A stretch of DNA of 64,000 bases, from assembly GCA_018242485.1 (NCBI GenBank), contig JAFEBV010000027.1, positions 186,001 through 250,000 of the forward strand, given 5' to 3'. The position numbers and the translations under genes are program-made. This DNA comes from Pseudomonadota bacterium. GTDB lineage: Bacteria > Pseudomonadota > Gammaproteobacteria > Xanthomonadales > Xanthomonadaceae. Positions 16,107-25,198 of the stretch are shown piece by piece. Every line of letters starts with the position of its first letter. Within the stretch, counting starts at the first letter, position 1. Below the pieces are notes generated by a model that was not told the DNA's origin, ran no database searches, and worked only from the letters and a program-made list of their open reading frames with translations.

Positions 16107-17540
16107 GGCCACTTCCAGCAACCGCAGGGTGTTGGTCGCCCCGCGCAGCTCCATGGTGTCGCCGCTGGTGAAGATCAGGCGGTCGCCGGCGGCCAGGTGC
16201 TCGCGGTCGAACAGCAGCTTCACCGCGGCACGGGCGGCGTCGCGCGGCGGCAGGCCGCGACTGTCGAAAGCGATCGGGAACACGTCGCGCATCATCGCCA
16301 TCCGCCGGCGCGCGTCGGCATGCCGTGACAGTCCATAAATCGGCACCTGCGAGCGATAGCGCGAGAGAAAACGCGCGGTGCTGCCCGATTCGGTGAGCAC
16401 CACCACCGCGCGCACGCGGATGTGTTCGGTCAGGAACATGGTCGCCATCGCGATCGCCTGATCGACCAATTTGAGGTCGCGCTGCGCGGCCTCGAAGTCG
16501 GTGTCGGCCTCGAACTGGCGCTCGGCGCCGAGGCAGATGCGCGCCATCGCCTCCACCGCCTTCACCGGGTACTGGCCGGAGGCCGTCTCGGCCGAGAGCA
16601 TCACCGCGTCGGTGCCGTCGATCACCGCGTTGGCCACGTCGAGCACTTCAGCGCGGGTGGGGATCGGATGCTCGACCATCGATTGCAGCATCTGCGTGGC
16701 GGTGATGACGACCTTCCCGCGTTCCAGACTTTCACGAATGATCTTTTTTTGCAGGCCGGGCAGCTCGGCATCGCCGATCTCCACGCCCAGATCGCCGCGC
16801 GCGACCATCACCACGTCGGAGGCGTCGATGATTTCGCTGAGGTTGTCGATCGCCTCAGCGCGCTCGATCTTGGCCACCATCGCCACCCGCGTGCCGCCGG
16901 CGGCGTGCGCCAGCGCGCGCGCCTCGTGCATGTCGGCTGCGGAGCGGCAGAACGAAATCGCCATGAAGTCCACACCGATCTTCGCCGCCTGCGCGATGTC
17001 GGCGCGATCCTTGTCGGTGAGCGCGCCCAGCGACAGCCCGCCGCCGAGGCGGTTCAGGCCCTTGCGATCCGACAGCACGCCGTCGGTGAGCACCTCGGTG
17101 CGGATGCTGGTGCCCTCGATGGCGGTGACTTGCAGCGCGATCAGCCCATCGTCGAGCAGCAGGGTGTCGCCGATCTGCACGTCGTGGACGAGCCCGAGGT
17201 AGCTCATGCCCACGCGGTGGGCATCGCCCGGCGGTGCATCGGCGCGGCATTCGAGCACGAACACCTCGCCACGCTTGAGTGGCACCGATCCCTCCGCGAA
17301 GCGTTCGACGCGGATCTTCGGCCCCTGGAAATCGGCAAGGATGCCGACCTCACGCTGCAGACGGTCGGCGATCGCGCGCACCTGCGCGACCCGGCGCGCG
17401 TGGTCGATGGCCTGCCCATGCGAGAAGTTCAACCGCACCACATCGACGCCCGCGCCGATCAGGGCTTCGAGCACCCCCGGCGCGTCGGTGGCGGGACCGA
17501 GGGTGGCGAGGATGCGGGTGCGGCGCAGTTGGTCGGTCAT
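16071..17540 (-). CDS. pyk: Pyruvate kinase
   Basis: Encodes 489 residues, the usual length of bacterial pyruvate kinase, which makes pyruvate and ATP from phosphoenolpyruvate and ADP in the last step of glycolysis. Family marks: RRTRILATLGPAT at the N-terminus, VVRLNFSHG, GILADFQGPKIRV, MVAKIERAEAIDNL holding the catalytic Lys region, VMVARGDLGVEIG, ATQMLQSMVEHPIPTRAEV, and VIDGTDAVMLSAETASG. The C-terminal allosteric domain follows (VVVLTESGSTARFLSRYR). The ATG at 17540 precedes MTDQLRRTRI and has no clear ribosome site. The 3' end is duplicated downstream. Confidence 0.97.
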   Translation of the reverse strand: MTDQLRRTRILATLGPATDAPGVLEALIGAGVDVVRLNFSHGQAIDHARRVAQVRAIADRLQREVGILADFQGPKIRVERFAEGSVPLKRGEVFVLECRADAPPGDAHRVGMSYLGLVHDVQIGDTLLLDDGLIALQVTAIEGTSIRTEVLTDGVLSDRKGLNRLGGGLSLGALTDKDRADIAQAAKIGVDFMAISFCRSAADMHEARALAHAAGGTRVAMVAKIERAEAIDNLSEIIDASDVVMVARGDLGVEIGDAELPGLQKKIIRESLERGKVVITATQMLQSMVEHPIPTRAEVLDVANAVIDGTDAVMLSAETASGQYPVKAVEAMARICLGAERQFEADTDFEAAQRDLKLVDQAIAMATMFLTEHIRVRAVVVLTESGSTARFLSRYRSQVPIYGLSRHADARRRMAMMRDVFPIAFDSRGLPPRDAARAAVKLLFDREHLAAGDRLIFTSGDTMELRGATNTLRLLEVAADGSADGLGAL

Positions 17541-17708
17541 GGGGGGATGATCGCATGGAGGCGACGACAGCCCAAACGGACTGGCAGCCGTTGACGCCCA
17601 CAATCGCCGTAGCGCCCCACGCTATCATGTGCGGTCGTGGCGCACGCGCAGTCGCCATCGATTGCCGATCGCCACACCGCAACCTCTGCACGGGATGCTC
17701 CGCTGCCC
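17541..17708. promoter_or_regulatory. Divergent promoter region of pyk and TPR-sulfotransferase
   Basis: A TATCAT hexamer at 17622-17627 (GCTATCATGTGCGG) is a likely -10 box for the + strand gene. No -35 match could be confirmed. On the minus side the first bases before the pyk ATG are CCCCCC, without a ribosome binding site. Confidence 0.4.
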
Positions 17709-19922
17709 ATGACGACTGCCATCCCCGCATCCGCCATCCCCGCATTGACCGCTGCGCACGCGGCACTGTCTCGCGGAGAGTTCCAACAGGCCGACGCGGC
17801 GTTCCAACAGCATCTGGCCGCCACGCCGGACGATCCCGATGCCTTGGCTGAATATGGCGAGTTCTGCCTGCGCACCGGCCGCGCCGCCAGCGCCGACTGG
17901 CTGCTGGCCAAGGCCGATGCGTTGCGCCCCGGGCAGGCCGGCTGGCTCGCGCAACGCGGCTACGCCATGCTCGAAATCGGCGATGCCAAACGCGCACGCA
18001 CTGCCTTCGACGCCGCGCTGGCGATCAACCCGACCGATGCCGCTGCGCGTTACGGCCTGGCTCTGTGCCACCAGCGCGACGGCGCTTGGCCGCAAGCCGC
18101 GGACGCGTTTGCGGAGGCACTGGCCGCATCCGCGCCCGCCGATGCCTTCCCGATCCTGTTCCATCTTGCGCAGGCAAGCGCTCGCGCCGGCCTCGCCGAC
18201 GCGGCCGTCGCGCATTTCGAACACGCCGCGCGGCTGGTTCCTGACGACCCGGCGTTGTTGCTGGCCCGGACTCGCTTCCTGCGCGAACGCGGCGAACTCG
18301 AACGTGCGCTGTCGTTGCTCGAGCGCGCCCTGCCAAACGATCCGCGCGAGCCGCATCTGCTGCTTGAAAAAGCGCGCTGCCTGTGCGCCTCCGGCGATAC
18401 CGCGCAGTCACTGAGCGTGCTGGAACACCTGCACCGCAGCTCGCCCGCCATGCCGGAAATACACGAAGCCTGGGGCGAGTGCCTCGAAGATGCGGAATGC
18501 GAAGCGCACTGGCTCGTCGCCGCCGAAGCATGGATCGCGCGCAAGGAATTCGATGCGGCGCAACGCCTGCTCAATCGCCTGCTCGCAGCCTTCCCGACTC
18601 GCGCTGCCGGCTGGAACCTCTTGGGCCTGCTCGAACAATCGCGGCAACGCCTCGCTGCGGCCGAAGCGGCGTGGCTCAAGGCGTTCGCATGCGACTCCGC
18701 GTACCTGCCGGCCGCAGCGCACCTGGCTTTGCTGTACGAGGCCTGCAACCGATTGGACGAAGCCACGCGCATCGCACAGGCGGCCAGCAACCGCATCGAT
18801 GGAGGCAATCCGCAACCCGCGGCCATCGAACTCCACCTCGTGCAGGCGCGACTGGCACGACGTCGCAAGGACTACCCCGAAAGCCTTGCACGACTCCAGC
18901 GCATCGAAGCGCTCGCGCCGAACGACGCGCAACGCATTCACTCCGCCTTCGAGCGAGGCAAGCTTCACGATGCGCTCGGCGAAACCACAACGGCCATGCA
19001 CGCTTTCACGGAAGGCAATCGCATCGCGCTCGCCGCATGGCAACGCCAGCATCCCGGCCGCAACAAAGCTCTGGCCGGCGCGGACTACATGCTCGGCTTT
19101 GTCGGCAAGGGCAGCTTGCAGTCGTGGCAACCCATCCCCGATCTGCCCGCGCATCGCGAGCTTGCCTTCCTCGTCGGCTTCCCGCGCTCGGGCACCACCT
19201 TGCTCAATCAGGTGCTCGACGGCCACCCGGCGATCCACACCATCGAGGAAAAACCCACCGCGCAGGCGATCCTCGACGGCGTACGGTGCATGCCGGGCGG
19301 CTACCCGCAGGCGCTCACGCGGCTGGACGACTTCGACATCGGCTGGCTGCGCGCCGCCTACGATCACGCTGCGGCTCGTCATGGCGGCGCTGCAGCATCC
19401 GGTTTGCTGCTCGACAAGTTCCCGATGAACACCCTGCTGGCGGGCATGCTGCACCGTGTGTTTCCCAACGCACGCTTCGTGTTCGCCCTGCGCCACCCCT
19501 GCGATGTGGTGCTGAGCTGCTTCATGCAGAACTTTACCCTCAACAACACGATGGCCAACTTCTGCGCGCTCGCCGACACCGTCGCGCTGTACGTGCGGAC
19601 GATGGATCTGTGGCAGCGCTACCGCGAGGCATTGCCGCTGCGCGTCCACACCATCCGCTACGAAGACGTGGTGGACGACTTCGATGGGCAAGTGCATGCG
19701 CTGTGCGACTTCCTCGGCGTGGGCTGGCAGGACGAGCTGCGCGCTTTTTCATCAAAAGCGCTGGCTCGCGGCAAGATCGATACGCCCAGCTACGAACAGG
19801 TCAGCCGCCCGATCTACCGCGAATCGCGCTACCGCTGGCAGCGTTATCGCCGCCATCTGGAACCGCACTTGCCGCTGCTGCACCCGTGGATCGAGCGCTT
19901 CGGGTATGCCGAGGAGCCGTGA
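17709..19922 (+). CDS. TPR-repeat protein with C-terminal sulfotransferase domain
   Basis: Encodes 737 residues. The first 430 residues are a row of TPR-like helix pairs (LSRGEFQQADAAFQQHL, PDDPDALAEYGEFCLRTG, INPTDAAARYGLALCHQRDG and others). Residues about 480-720 form a sulfotransferase: the PAPS 5'-phosphosulfate loop GFPRSGTTLLNQVLDGHP (from residue 490) and the 3'-phosphate site FALRHPCDVVLSCF (around 595). TPR-sulfotransferases of this kind occur in Xanthomonadales and marine bacteria; the acceptor is not known. No sulfate-activation or polysaccharide genes are adjacent. The ATG at 17709 is chosen because earlier starts overlap the promoter; its ribosome site is weak. Confidence 0.88.
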   Translation: MTTAIPASAIPALTAAHAALSRGEFQQADAAFQQHLAATPDDPDALAEYGEFCLRTGRAASADWLLAKADALRPGQAGWLAQRGYAMLEIGDAKRARTAFDAALAINPTDAAARYGLALCHQRDGAWPQAADAFAEALAASAPADAFPILFHLAQASARAGLADAAVAHFEHAARLVPDDPALLLARTRFLRERGELERALSLLERALPNDPREPHLLLEKARCLCASGDTAQSLSVLEHLHRSSPAMPEIHEAWGECLEDAECEAHWLVAAEAWIARKEFDAAQRLLNRLLAAFPTRAAGWNLLGLLEQSRQRLAAAEAAWLKAFACDSAYLPAAAHLALLYEACNRLDEATRIAQAASNRIDGGNPQPAAIELHLVQARLARRRKDYPESLARLQRIEALAPNDAQRIHSAFERGKLHDALGETTTAMHAFTEGNRIALAAWQRQHPGRNKALAGADYMLGFVGKGSLQSWQPIPDLPAHRELAFLVGFPRSGTTLLNQVLDGHPAIHTIEEKPTAQAILDGVRCMPGGYPQALTRLDDFDIGWLRAAYDHAAARHGGAAASGLLLDKFPMNTLLAGMLHRVFPNARFVFALRHPCDVVLSCFMQNFTLNNTMANFCALADTVALYVRTMDLWQRYREALPLRVHTIRYEDVVDDFDGQVHALCDFLGVGWQDELRAFSSKALARGKIDTPSYEQVSRPIYRESRYRWQRYRRHLEPHLPLLHPWIERFGYAEEP

Positions 19923-19983
19923 ATGGGGAATGGAGAAGCGATCGTCGTGAGGGTTGCTGTCGACACGCATCCATAACGACAGC

Positions 19984-20637
19984 TCAGATTTCTTCATCAA
20001 CCACGTCGCGCAGTGCCGTCGCCAACTCCTGTGGCCACCGGCACAGCTGCGTCGCCTCGCGCAGCTCCTCCGCACCGCCGAAGCCCCACAGCACGCCCAC
20101 CGAACGCATGCCGTGATGGCGGGCGCCGTCGATGTCCATGTGGCGGTCGCCGATCATCCAGCATTGCGAGGGCGCGAGCCGCAGGCCATCCAGCGCCACC
20201 CCGATCAGTTCGGGCTTCTCGCCGATACGGCCGTCGTAACTGGCGCCGGTGATGGTCTCGAACAAATCGCCGAACGGCAGATGCGCAACGATGCGTTCGG
20301 CGTGCGGCTGGTTCTTGGCGGTGACCACGGCCAGCCGGTGGCCGTTGGCGTGCAGCCTGCGCAGCGCATCCTCGATGCCCGGATAGATTGTGTGTTCCGA
20401 CCAACCGATTTCGTCGAATCGCTCTCGGTACAACGCCACCGCGCGCTCGGTACGCGCCGCATCGCCGAGCAGCGGGCCGAAACTGGTGCGCAGCGGCGGG
20501 CCGATCCAGCGCCGCAGCGCGTCGGCGTCGGGGATCGGTTCGCCGAGTTTCTCCATCGCGTAAACCACGCAACGGCCGATGCCGAGCGCGGAGTCGATCA
20601 GGGTGCCGTCGAGGTCGAACAGCAGGGTGTCGGGCAT
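19984..20637 (-). CDS. HAD-superfamily phosphatase (phosphoglycolate phosphatase-like)
   Basis: Encodes 217 residues. HAD motifs are all visible: LLFDLDGTLIDS (motif I, Asp8 and Asp10), VVTAKNQPHA (motif II), GEKPELIGVAL (Lys of motif III) and WMIGDRHMDIDGARHHGM (motif IV). The cap is the helical C1 type (ALRRWIGPPLRTSFGPLLG). Such enzymes, close to Gph or 5'-nucleotidase PpnN-like phosphatases, hydrolyse small phosphate esters such as 2-phosphoglycolate; substrate is not proven. The start at 20637 gives MPDTLLFDLDG, the expected short N-terminus. It is downstream of pgk on the same strand with a 211-base gap holding a palindromic repeat. Confidence 0.9.
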   Translation of the reverse strand: MPDTLLFDLDGTLIDSALGIGRCVVYAMEKLGEPIPDADALRRWIGPPLRTSFGPLLGDAARTERAVALYRERFDEIGWSEHTIYPGIEDALRRLHANGHRLAVVTAKNQPHAERIVAHLPFGDLFETITGASYDGRIGEKPELIGVALDGLRLAPSQCWMIGDRHMDIDGARHHGMRSVGVLWGFGGAEELREATQLCRWPQELATALRDVVDEEI

Positions 20638-20848
20638 GGGCTGGATCGGAACGAGAGGCGTTGATTTTCCAGACGACGCGTTGAAACCACCTCTCCCACC
20701 GGGAGGGTTCAACGCGCCTTAGGCTCGGCGGGTGAGGACGGCTGCACAAGGCCGCAGTACAGGCCAGAAACCAATGAATGCTTGAGGGTTCTGCCCTCAT
20801 CTGGTGCTGCGTGCCACCTTCCCCCGGAGGGGGAAGGAAATGCACGGC
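20638..20848. repeat. Gap with a palindromic repeat (reverse orientation)
   Basis: Between the HAD gene and pgk. A copy of the CTTCCCCC-n-GGGGGAAG repeat lies at 20792-20838 (GCCCTCATCTGGTG-n-CCACCTTCCCCCGGAGGGGGAAGG). A shorter, degenerate one (CTCCCACCGGGAG, 20693-20705) follows the HAD start. No gene is seen. Confidence 0.65.
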
Positions 20849-22030
20849 TCACGGATGTTTCGCCCGCGCCTCCAGCGCCGCCACCGCCGGCAGGGTCTTG
20901 CCTTCAAGGAACTCGAGGAACGCCCCGCCGCCGGTAGAAATGTACGAGACCTTGTCGGCGATGCCGTACTTGTCCACCGCCGCCAAGGTGTCGCCGCCGC
21001 CGGCGATGGAAAACGCCGCCGATTCGGCGATCGCCTGCGCGAGCGCTTGCGTGCCCTTGCCGAAGGCGTCGAACTCGAACACGCCGACCGGGCCGTTCCA
21101 CACCACGGTGCCGGCCTTGGCAATCATCGCGGCATAGCGCGCGGCGGTGTCCGGGCCGATGTCGAGGATCATTTCGTCCACGCTGACATCGGCGACCGCC
21201 TTCACCGTCGCCGGGGCATCGGCAGCGAACGCCGGCGCGACCACCACGTCGCTCGGCAGCGGGATCTGCGCGCCGCGCGCAGCCGCGTCGGCCATGATGG
21301 ATTTCGCGGTAGCGAGCAGGTCGGCCTCGCACAATGATTTGCCGACCGGCAAACCCTGCGCGGCGAGGAAGGTGTTGGCGATGCCGCCGCCGACGATGAG
21401 CTGATCGACCTTGTTCACGAGGTTGCCGAGCAGTTCGAGCTTGGTCGAAACCTTGGAGCCGGCGACGATCGCCAGCAACGGACGCGCCGGGTGCTGCAGG
21501 GCCTTGGCCAGCGCGTCGAGTTCGGCCATCAGCAGCGGCCCACCGCAGGCGACCGGCGCGAAACGGATCACGCCGTGGGTGGAAGCCTGCGCGCGGTGCG
21601 CTGTGCCGAAGGCGTCCATCACGAACACGTCGCACAGCGCGGCGTATTTTTTCGCGAGAGCTTCGTCGTCCTTGCCCTCGCCCACGTTCATGCGGCAGTT
21701 CTCCAGCAGCACGAGTTGCCCGGGCTGCACGGCCACGCCGTCCACCCAGTCGCGCCGCAGCGGCACCTCGATGCCCAACAGTTCGGACAAGCGCTGCGCC
21801 ACCGGTGCCAGCGAATCCGCTTCGCTCCATGCACCTTCCTTCGGCCGGCCCAGATGCGAGGTCACCAGCACCGCCGCCCCGGCGGCGAGCGCGGTGCGCA
21901 GGGTCGGCAGCGAGGCAAGGATGCGTTGCTCGGAGGTGATGCGGCCGTCGGTGAGTGGCACGTTCAAGTCCTGCCGGATCAAGACGCGTTTGCCGCGCAG
22001 GTCGAGGTCGGTCATGCGCAGGATGGACAT
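20849..22030 (-). CDS. pgk: Phosphoglycerate kinase
   Basis: Encodes 393 residues. It transfers phosphate from 1,3-bisphosphoglycerate to ADP in the cytoplasm. Marks: [17 protein letters not shown] at the N-terminus, [52 protein letters not shown], then [19 protein letters not shown] and [16 protein letters not shown] of the nucleotide domain. The length is normal. GGAG precedes the ATG at 22030. It is on the same strand as gap, pyk and fba, but gap is 19 kb away. Confidence 0.97.
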   Translation of the reverse strand: MSILRMTDLDLRGKRVLIRQDLNVPLTDGRITSEQRILASLPTLRTALAAGAAVLVTSHLGRPKEGAWSEADSLAPVAQRLSELLGIEVPLRRDWVDGVAVQPGQLVLLENCRMNVGEGKDDEALAKKYAALCDVFVMDAFGTAHRAQASTHGVIRFAPVACGGPLLMAELDALAKALQHPARPLLAIVAGSKVSTKLELLGNLVNKVDQLIVGGGIANTFLAAQGLPVGKSLCEADLLATAKSIMADAAARGAQIPLPSDVVVAPAFAADAPATVKAVADVSVDEMILDIGPDTAARYAAMIAKAGTVVWNGPVGVFEFDAFGKGTQALAQAIAESAAFSIAGGGDTLAAVDKYGIADKVSYISTGGGAFLEFLEGKTLPAVAALEARAKHP

Positions 22031-22199
22031 GCGGAAACACTCCGGACAGGGAAGGCGCGTATTGTCCCCTGCGCGGGCATGGCCGGACAAACGCGATCCT
22101 CAGCACCCACGCATCGCCCCATGACCGCGACCGGCAAAAGGACGAAAATGGCAGCTTCCGTCCGAAAGATTCCCCCTATGCGCATGACCCTGTGCATCC

Positions 22200-22613
22200 T
22201 GGGATCCGGAGCACTTCAAGCAGGCCACCGCGAAACTGGCGGCGCAGTACGACGCTTACGAGGTGCTGCCGGGCCTGCACATCAACGGCGAGCAGACGCT
22301 GGGCGAGAACATCGCCGACGTCGCCGGGTTGACGGTGGCGTGGGCGGCCTACCAGAAATCGCTCGACAGCAAGCCCGCGCCGGTGATCCACGGCCTGACT
22401 GGCGCGCAGCGCTTCTTCCTCGCCTTCGGGCAATCGTGGCGCACGAAGATGCGCGAGGCGGCTTTGCGCCAGCAGGTACTCACCAACGGCCACTCGCCGG
22501 GGCGCTGGCGCGCGCGCACCGTGCGCAACCTCGATGCGTGGTACACGGCCTTCCCGGTGCAACCCGGCGAGAGCCTGTACCTCGCCCCGGCCGACCGCGT
22601 GCACATCTGGTGA
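22200..22613 (+). pseudogene. Relic of an M13 (neprilysin/PepO-like) metallopeptidase, C-terminal fragment
   Basis: The frame reads WDPEHFKQAT, then INGEQTLGENIADVAGL and ends with FPVQPGESLYLAPADRVHIW. GENIAD is the third zinc-ligand motif (ExxxD/AD) of family M13, and the final W of the usual -VW ending is kept. The N-terminal part with HExxH is missing: upstream of 22200 there is a stop at 22185-22187 and unrelated sequence. Full-length M13 enzymes have about 680 residues, so about 80% is gone. GTG at 22263 could start a small protein, but it would have no catalytic site. Confidence 0.8.
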
Positions 22614-22714
22614 AGCAGGCAGGCCAGCGTCAACGCACGCGGTGATTGCGATCGCCGCTGCGAGGCGTACAGTGTCCACTTCGGCACCTTCACGCCCGGC
22701 GGCGGGAGGCTTCC

Positions 22715-23407
22715 ATGCCAGATCGGCAGGTCAAACCCACGAACCCATCCGGCGCGTTGGCCGATGCGCTGTGCATCGGCCTGCCCGACGCGGTGCTGTG
22801 CCTGTTCTGCCTGTTTGCGTGGCTGCATCCGCTGGCGCTGGGGCCCGACACGGTCGGGTGCGTGGTGCTGATGCTGCTGCTGGAATTCATCCTCATCAAC
22901 GCCAACGGCCTGTTCACCGCCCTGCGCCTCATGCTGCCCCGCGGCGGCATGCGGCGGGCGCTGTTCTTCGCCCTGTGCGCGTTGTATCTGGCTTTGGTGG
23001 GCGTGTTCGGCAGGCAACTGCATGCCGCGTGGCCCTATGCGGTGTTCGCGTGGATGGTCGGCAACAAGCTCGCGTGGTTGATCCGCAACCGCCGCGTCAG
23101 CCGCAACGAGCAGGTCTGGCTGATCGGCTATTGGGCGGTCGCGATTTCCGCCTACCTCGGCGCGGTCGGCATCGGCGCGGCGCTGGACGTGCCGCAATGG
23201 GGCATCACCGCGGCCATCGTGTCGCAACTGCACCTGCACGGCACCGGCGAATGGATGAATCAGCCGCACCGGGCGGTGGCCGCAGCGGTGTTCTACTTCG
23301 CCATGATCGCCGCATTCAAGTGGTCGTACATCGCCTTCCGCCGCCATCGGCAAGGCCGCATCCAGACCGACGCGATGGCGACCGGCGATTCGTTCGACGC
23401 GGCCTGA
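22715..23407 (+). CDS. Multi-pass membrane protein, function unknown
   Basis: Encodes 230 residues with about six hydrophobic stretches (VLCLFCLFAWLHPLAL, VVLMLLLEFILINANGLF, ALFFALCALYLALVGVF, WPYAVFAWMVGNKLAWLI, LIGYWAVAISAYLGAVGIG, AAAVFYFAMIAAFKWSYIAF). No conserved domain is recognised. Arg-rich loops between helices point to the cytoplasm. GGGAGG lies five bases before the ATG at 22715. It follows the M13 relic by 101 bases and is not clearly in an operon. Confidence 0.7.
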   Translation: MPDRQVKPTNPSGALADALCIGLPDAVLCLFCLFAWLHPLALGPDTVGCVVLMLLLEFILINANGLFTALRLMLPRGGMRRALFFALCALYLALVGVFGRQLHAAWPYAVFAWMVGNKLAWLIRNRRVSRNEQVWLIGYWAVAISAYLGAVGIGAALDVPQWGITAAIVSQLHLHGTGEWMNQPHRAVAAAVFYFAMIAAFKWSYIAFRRHRQGRIQTDAMATGDSFDAA

Positions 23408-23600
23408 ACATCCGCCAAGACGTCCCCCTGCGAGCACCGCCCATCGTGCAGGTCATGACTCGCACCCCACGAGTCTGCCCGCAACGACTTCCGGCGCACG
23501 CCTGAGCGTTGCGACAGTGCGCCGAAGGAAACGAGTTTCGCTTGTTCCAGCCGTTGCGGCCCTTGTCGGCGCTTTCAGGCCATCCCGACCGAACCGTCTT
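23408..23600. other. Gap between convergent genes, nothing recognised
   Basis: A gap of 193 bases between the membrane-protein gene and TIGR03032. No intrinsic terminator, repeat or gene was seen. Confidence 0.4.
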
Positions 23601-24836
23601 TCATGACGCGGAGGATCCGCCGGGGAACTCGGCCTCGAAGGTGATGAGGTCGCGGATCTCGGGCGTGCGCAGCCCCACCATCATCGGATTGCGGACGTTG
23701 GGCAGGAAGCAGATGTCGAACAGCTCCGTGATGTCGCCGTCGAAACGGATCCATTGCTCGACATCGCCGCTGGTCAGCGAAACCAGTTGCACGCCGCACC
23801 ACGGATCGACGTCGCGACGGGCCAGTTCGGCGTCGAGTTGCAGACCTTCGAAACGCTGGTTGCGCGGCTTGGACAAGCCCACCGCCGCGGTGTTGCCGAA
23901 AATCGACAGCCCGCGTGCGAACCCCGGCAGGAACACCAGCGGCACGAAGGTTTTCGTCTTGAAATCGACCCAGCCCAGATGGCCGGTGCCGGCGTTGAGC
24001 AGCCACAGCTTGCCGTTGGCCCAGCGCGGCGAGTGCGGCATCGACAGCCCTTCGCAGACAATCTCGTTGGTGTCGATGTCGATCACCACGCCGCCGTCCA
24101 TGCGGCGGTCGCGCCAGCCATCCACCGCATCGGACCGGGATACGGCAGTGACGTACTTGGGCGCGCCATCGACCATCGCCAGGCCGTTGAGATGGCAGCG
24201 ATCCTCGGGCGCGAGTTTGCTGATGAAATCCGGTTTCCAGATCGCCTTGAAGCTGTGGGTCAGGCTGAGCTCGGCCACACACGAATACTTGGTGTTGATG
24301 AACACGACCCGACCGTCCTTGCGGATGCCGAGTTCGTGAATATCCAGGTCGCCGATCGTCTGCGCGTTGCGCGGGACATAGCATTTGTCGAACTGGCCGT
24401 GGATGACCTCGTTCGCGCGCAGCACGTTCTCGAAGCGCCAAAGTTGGTAGAGACCGCCCAGATAGATTCGTTGCGCATTGCCGACGACGCCCATCGCGCG
24501 TTCGAAGATGCGCTCGAAGAACGACACGCGGCCGGCCTTGTCGGCACCGACCAGATACACGCGACCGCTCTGGTAGGACGAGATCGCCAACGACACACCC
24601 TGACCTGCGAGCCATCCGGCCAGTCCGCGCGAACAACTTTTCTCGACCTTGAGGTTGAACAGATTTACCGGTGGCTGCGTGGCCGCTGTTTCGGGCGCAG
24701 TGGCCGGAACGGATGCCTCAGCCGCAGAACCAGGTGCCGGCTCTCCCGCATTGACCGACTCCAGGCCCGCTCCAGCCTCGTTCCTGTCGTTGCTGTCGCG
24801 GATCCCGGTGCTGAGCGTCTCGTTGTTGCCAGTCAT
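23601..24836 (-). CDS. TIGR03032-family protein (DUF4915-like)
   Basis: Encodes 411 residues. An Ala/Pro-rich, low-complexity N-terminus (about residues 1-60) is followed by the TIGR03032 domain: GLAGWLAGQGVSLAISSYQSGRVYLVG, RFENVLRANEVIHGQFDKCYVPRNAQTIGDLDIHELG, MPHSPRWANGKLWLLNAGTGHLGWVD and LPGFARGLSIFGNTAAVGLSKPR. The repeated strands suggest a beta-propeller. The family's function is not known to me; relatives often lie near large repeat or surface-protein genes, and this one lies next to a large autotransporter. GCGGAGG precedes the ATG at 24836. An upstream start at 24929 is less likely. Confidence 0.85.
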   Translation of the reverse strand: MTGNNETLSTGIRDSNDRNEAGAGLESVNAGEPAPGSAAEASVPATAPETAATQPPVNLFNLKVEKSCSRGLAGWLAGQGVSLAISSYQSGRVYLVGADKAGRVSFFERIFERAMGVVGNAQRIYLGGLYQLWRFENVLRANEVIHGQFDKCYVPRNAQTIGDLDIHELGIRKDGRVVFINTKYSCVAELSLTHSFKAIWKPDFISKLAPEDRCHLNGLAMVDGAPKYVTAVSRSDAVDGWRDRRMDGGVVIDIDTNEIVCEGLSMPHSPRWANGKLWLLNAGTGHLGWVDFKTKTFVPLVFLPGFARGLSIFGNTAAVGLSKPRNQRFEGLQLDAELARRDVDPWCGVQLVSLTSGDVEQWIRFDGDITELFDICFLPNVRNPMMVGLRTPEIRDLITFEAEFPGGSSAS

Positions 24837-25136
24837 GTATTCCTCCGCGGATGGGACGATCATCTGACGAAGCGCTGAAGAACTCATTTCCCCATGTCGC
24901 AACGCTCTCAACTCAACCGCCGGGATCATGAACCTGCGACAGCCACCTGCTTGCCCTTCTCCCTCCGGGAGAAGGTGGCGCGAAGCGCCGGATGAGGGAC
25001 GAACCGATGTCTACGCTTCATCGGCCCCTCACCCCAACCCCGCTCCCGAAGGGAGAGGGCTCAAATTGGCAGCATAGTCCCAAGGCGCCCATCTTGATCC
25101 CATTGCGCCTTGCATGCCGTGTCTCAGGGTGTCGCC
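24837..25136. repeat. Gap with palindromic repeats between TIGR03032 and the autotransporter
   Basis: Two repeats lie at 24954-24999 (CCCTTCTCCCTCCGGGAGAAGG then GCGCGAAGCGCCGGATGAGGG) and 25025-25062 (CCCCTCACCCCAACCCCGCTCCCGAAGGGAGAGGG). They represent the two repeat kinds found elsewhere in this window. The rest of the gap holds no gene. Confidence 0.7.
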
Positions 25137-25173
25137 AAAAAAACAACCCCGACGGGTCGCCGCCGCCGGGGCT
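25137..25173 (-). terminator. Rho-independent terminator of the autotransporter gene
   Basis: On the minus strand, AGCCCCGGCGGCGGCGAC forms a stem with GTCGGGGTT, followed by TGTTTTTTT (seven T, 25137-25143 reversed). It begins about 25 bases after the stop codon of the autotransporter. Confidence 0.8.
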
Positions 25174-25198
25174 GCATCCACTCACCACATCCGCGCTC

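Noticed and set aside
23408..23600. Possible intrinsic terminator between the convergent genes
   Set aside because: No stem with a T-tract could be found on either strand.
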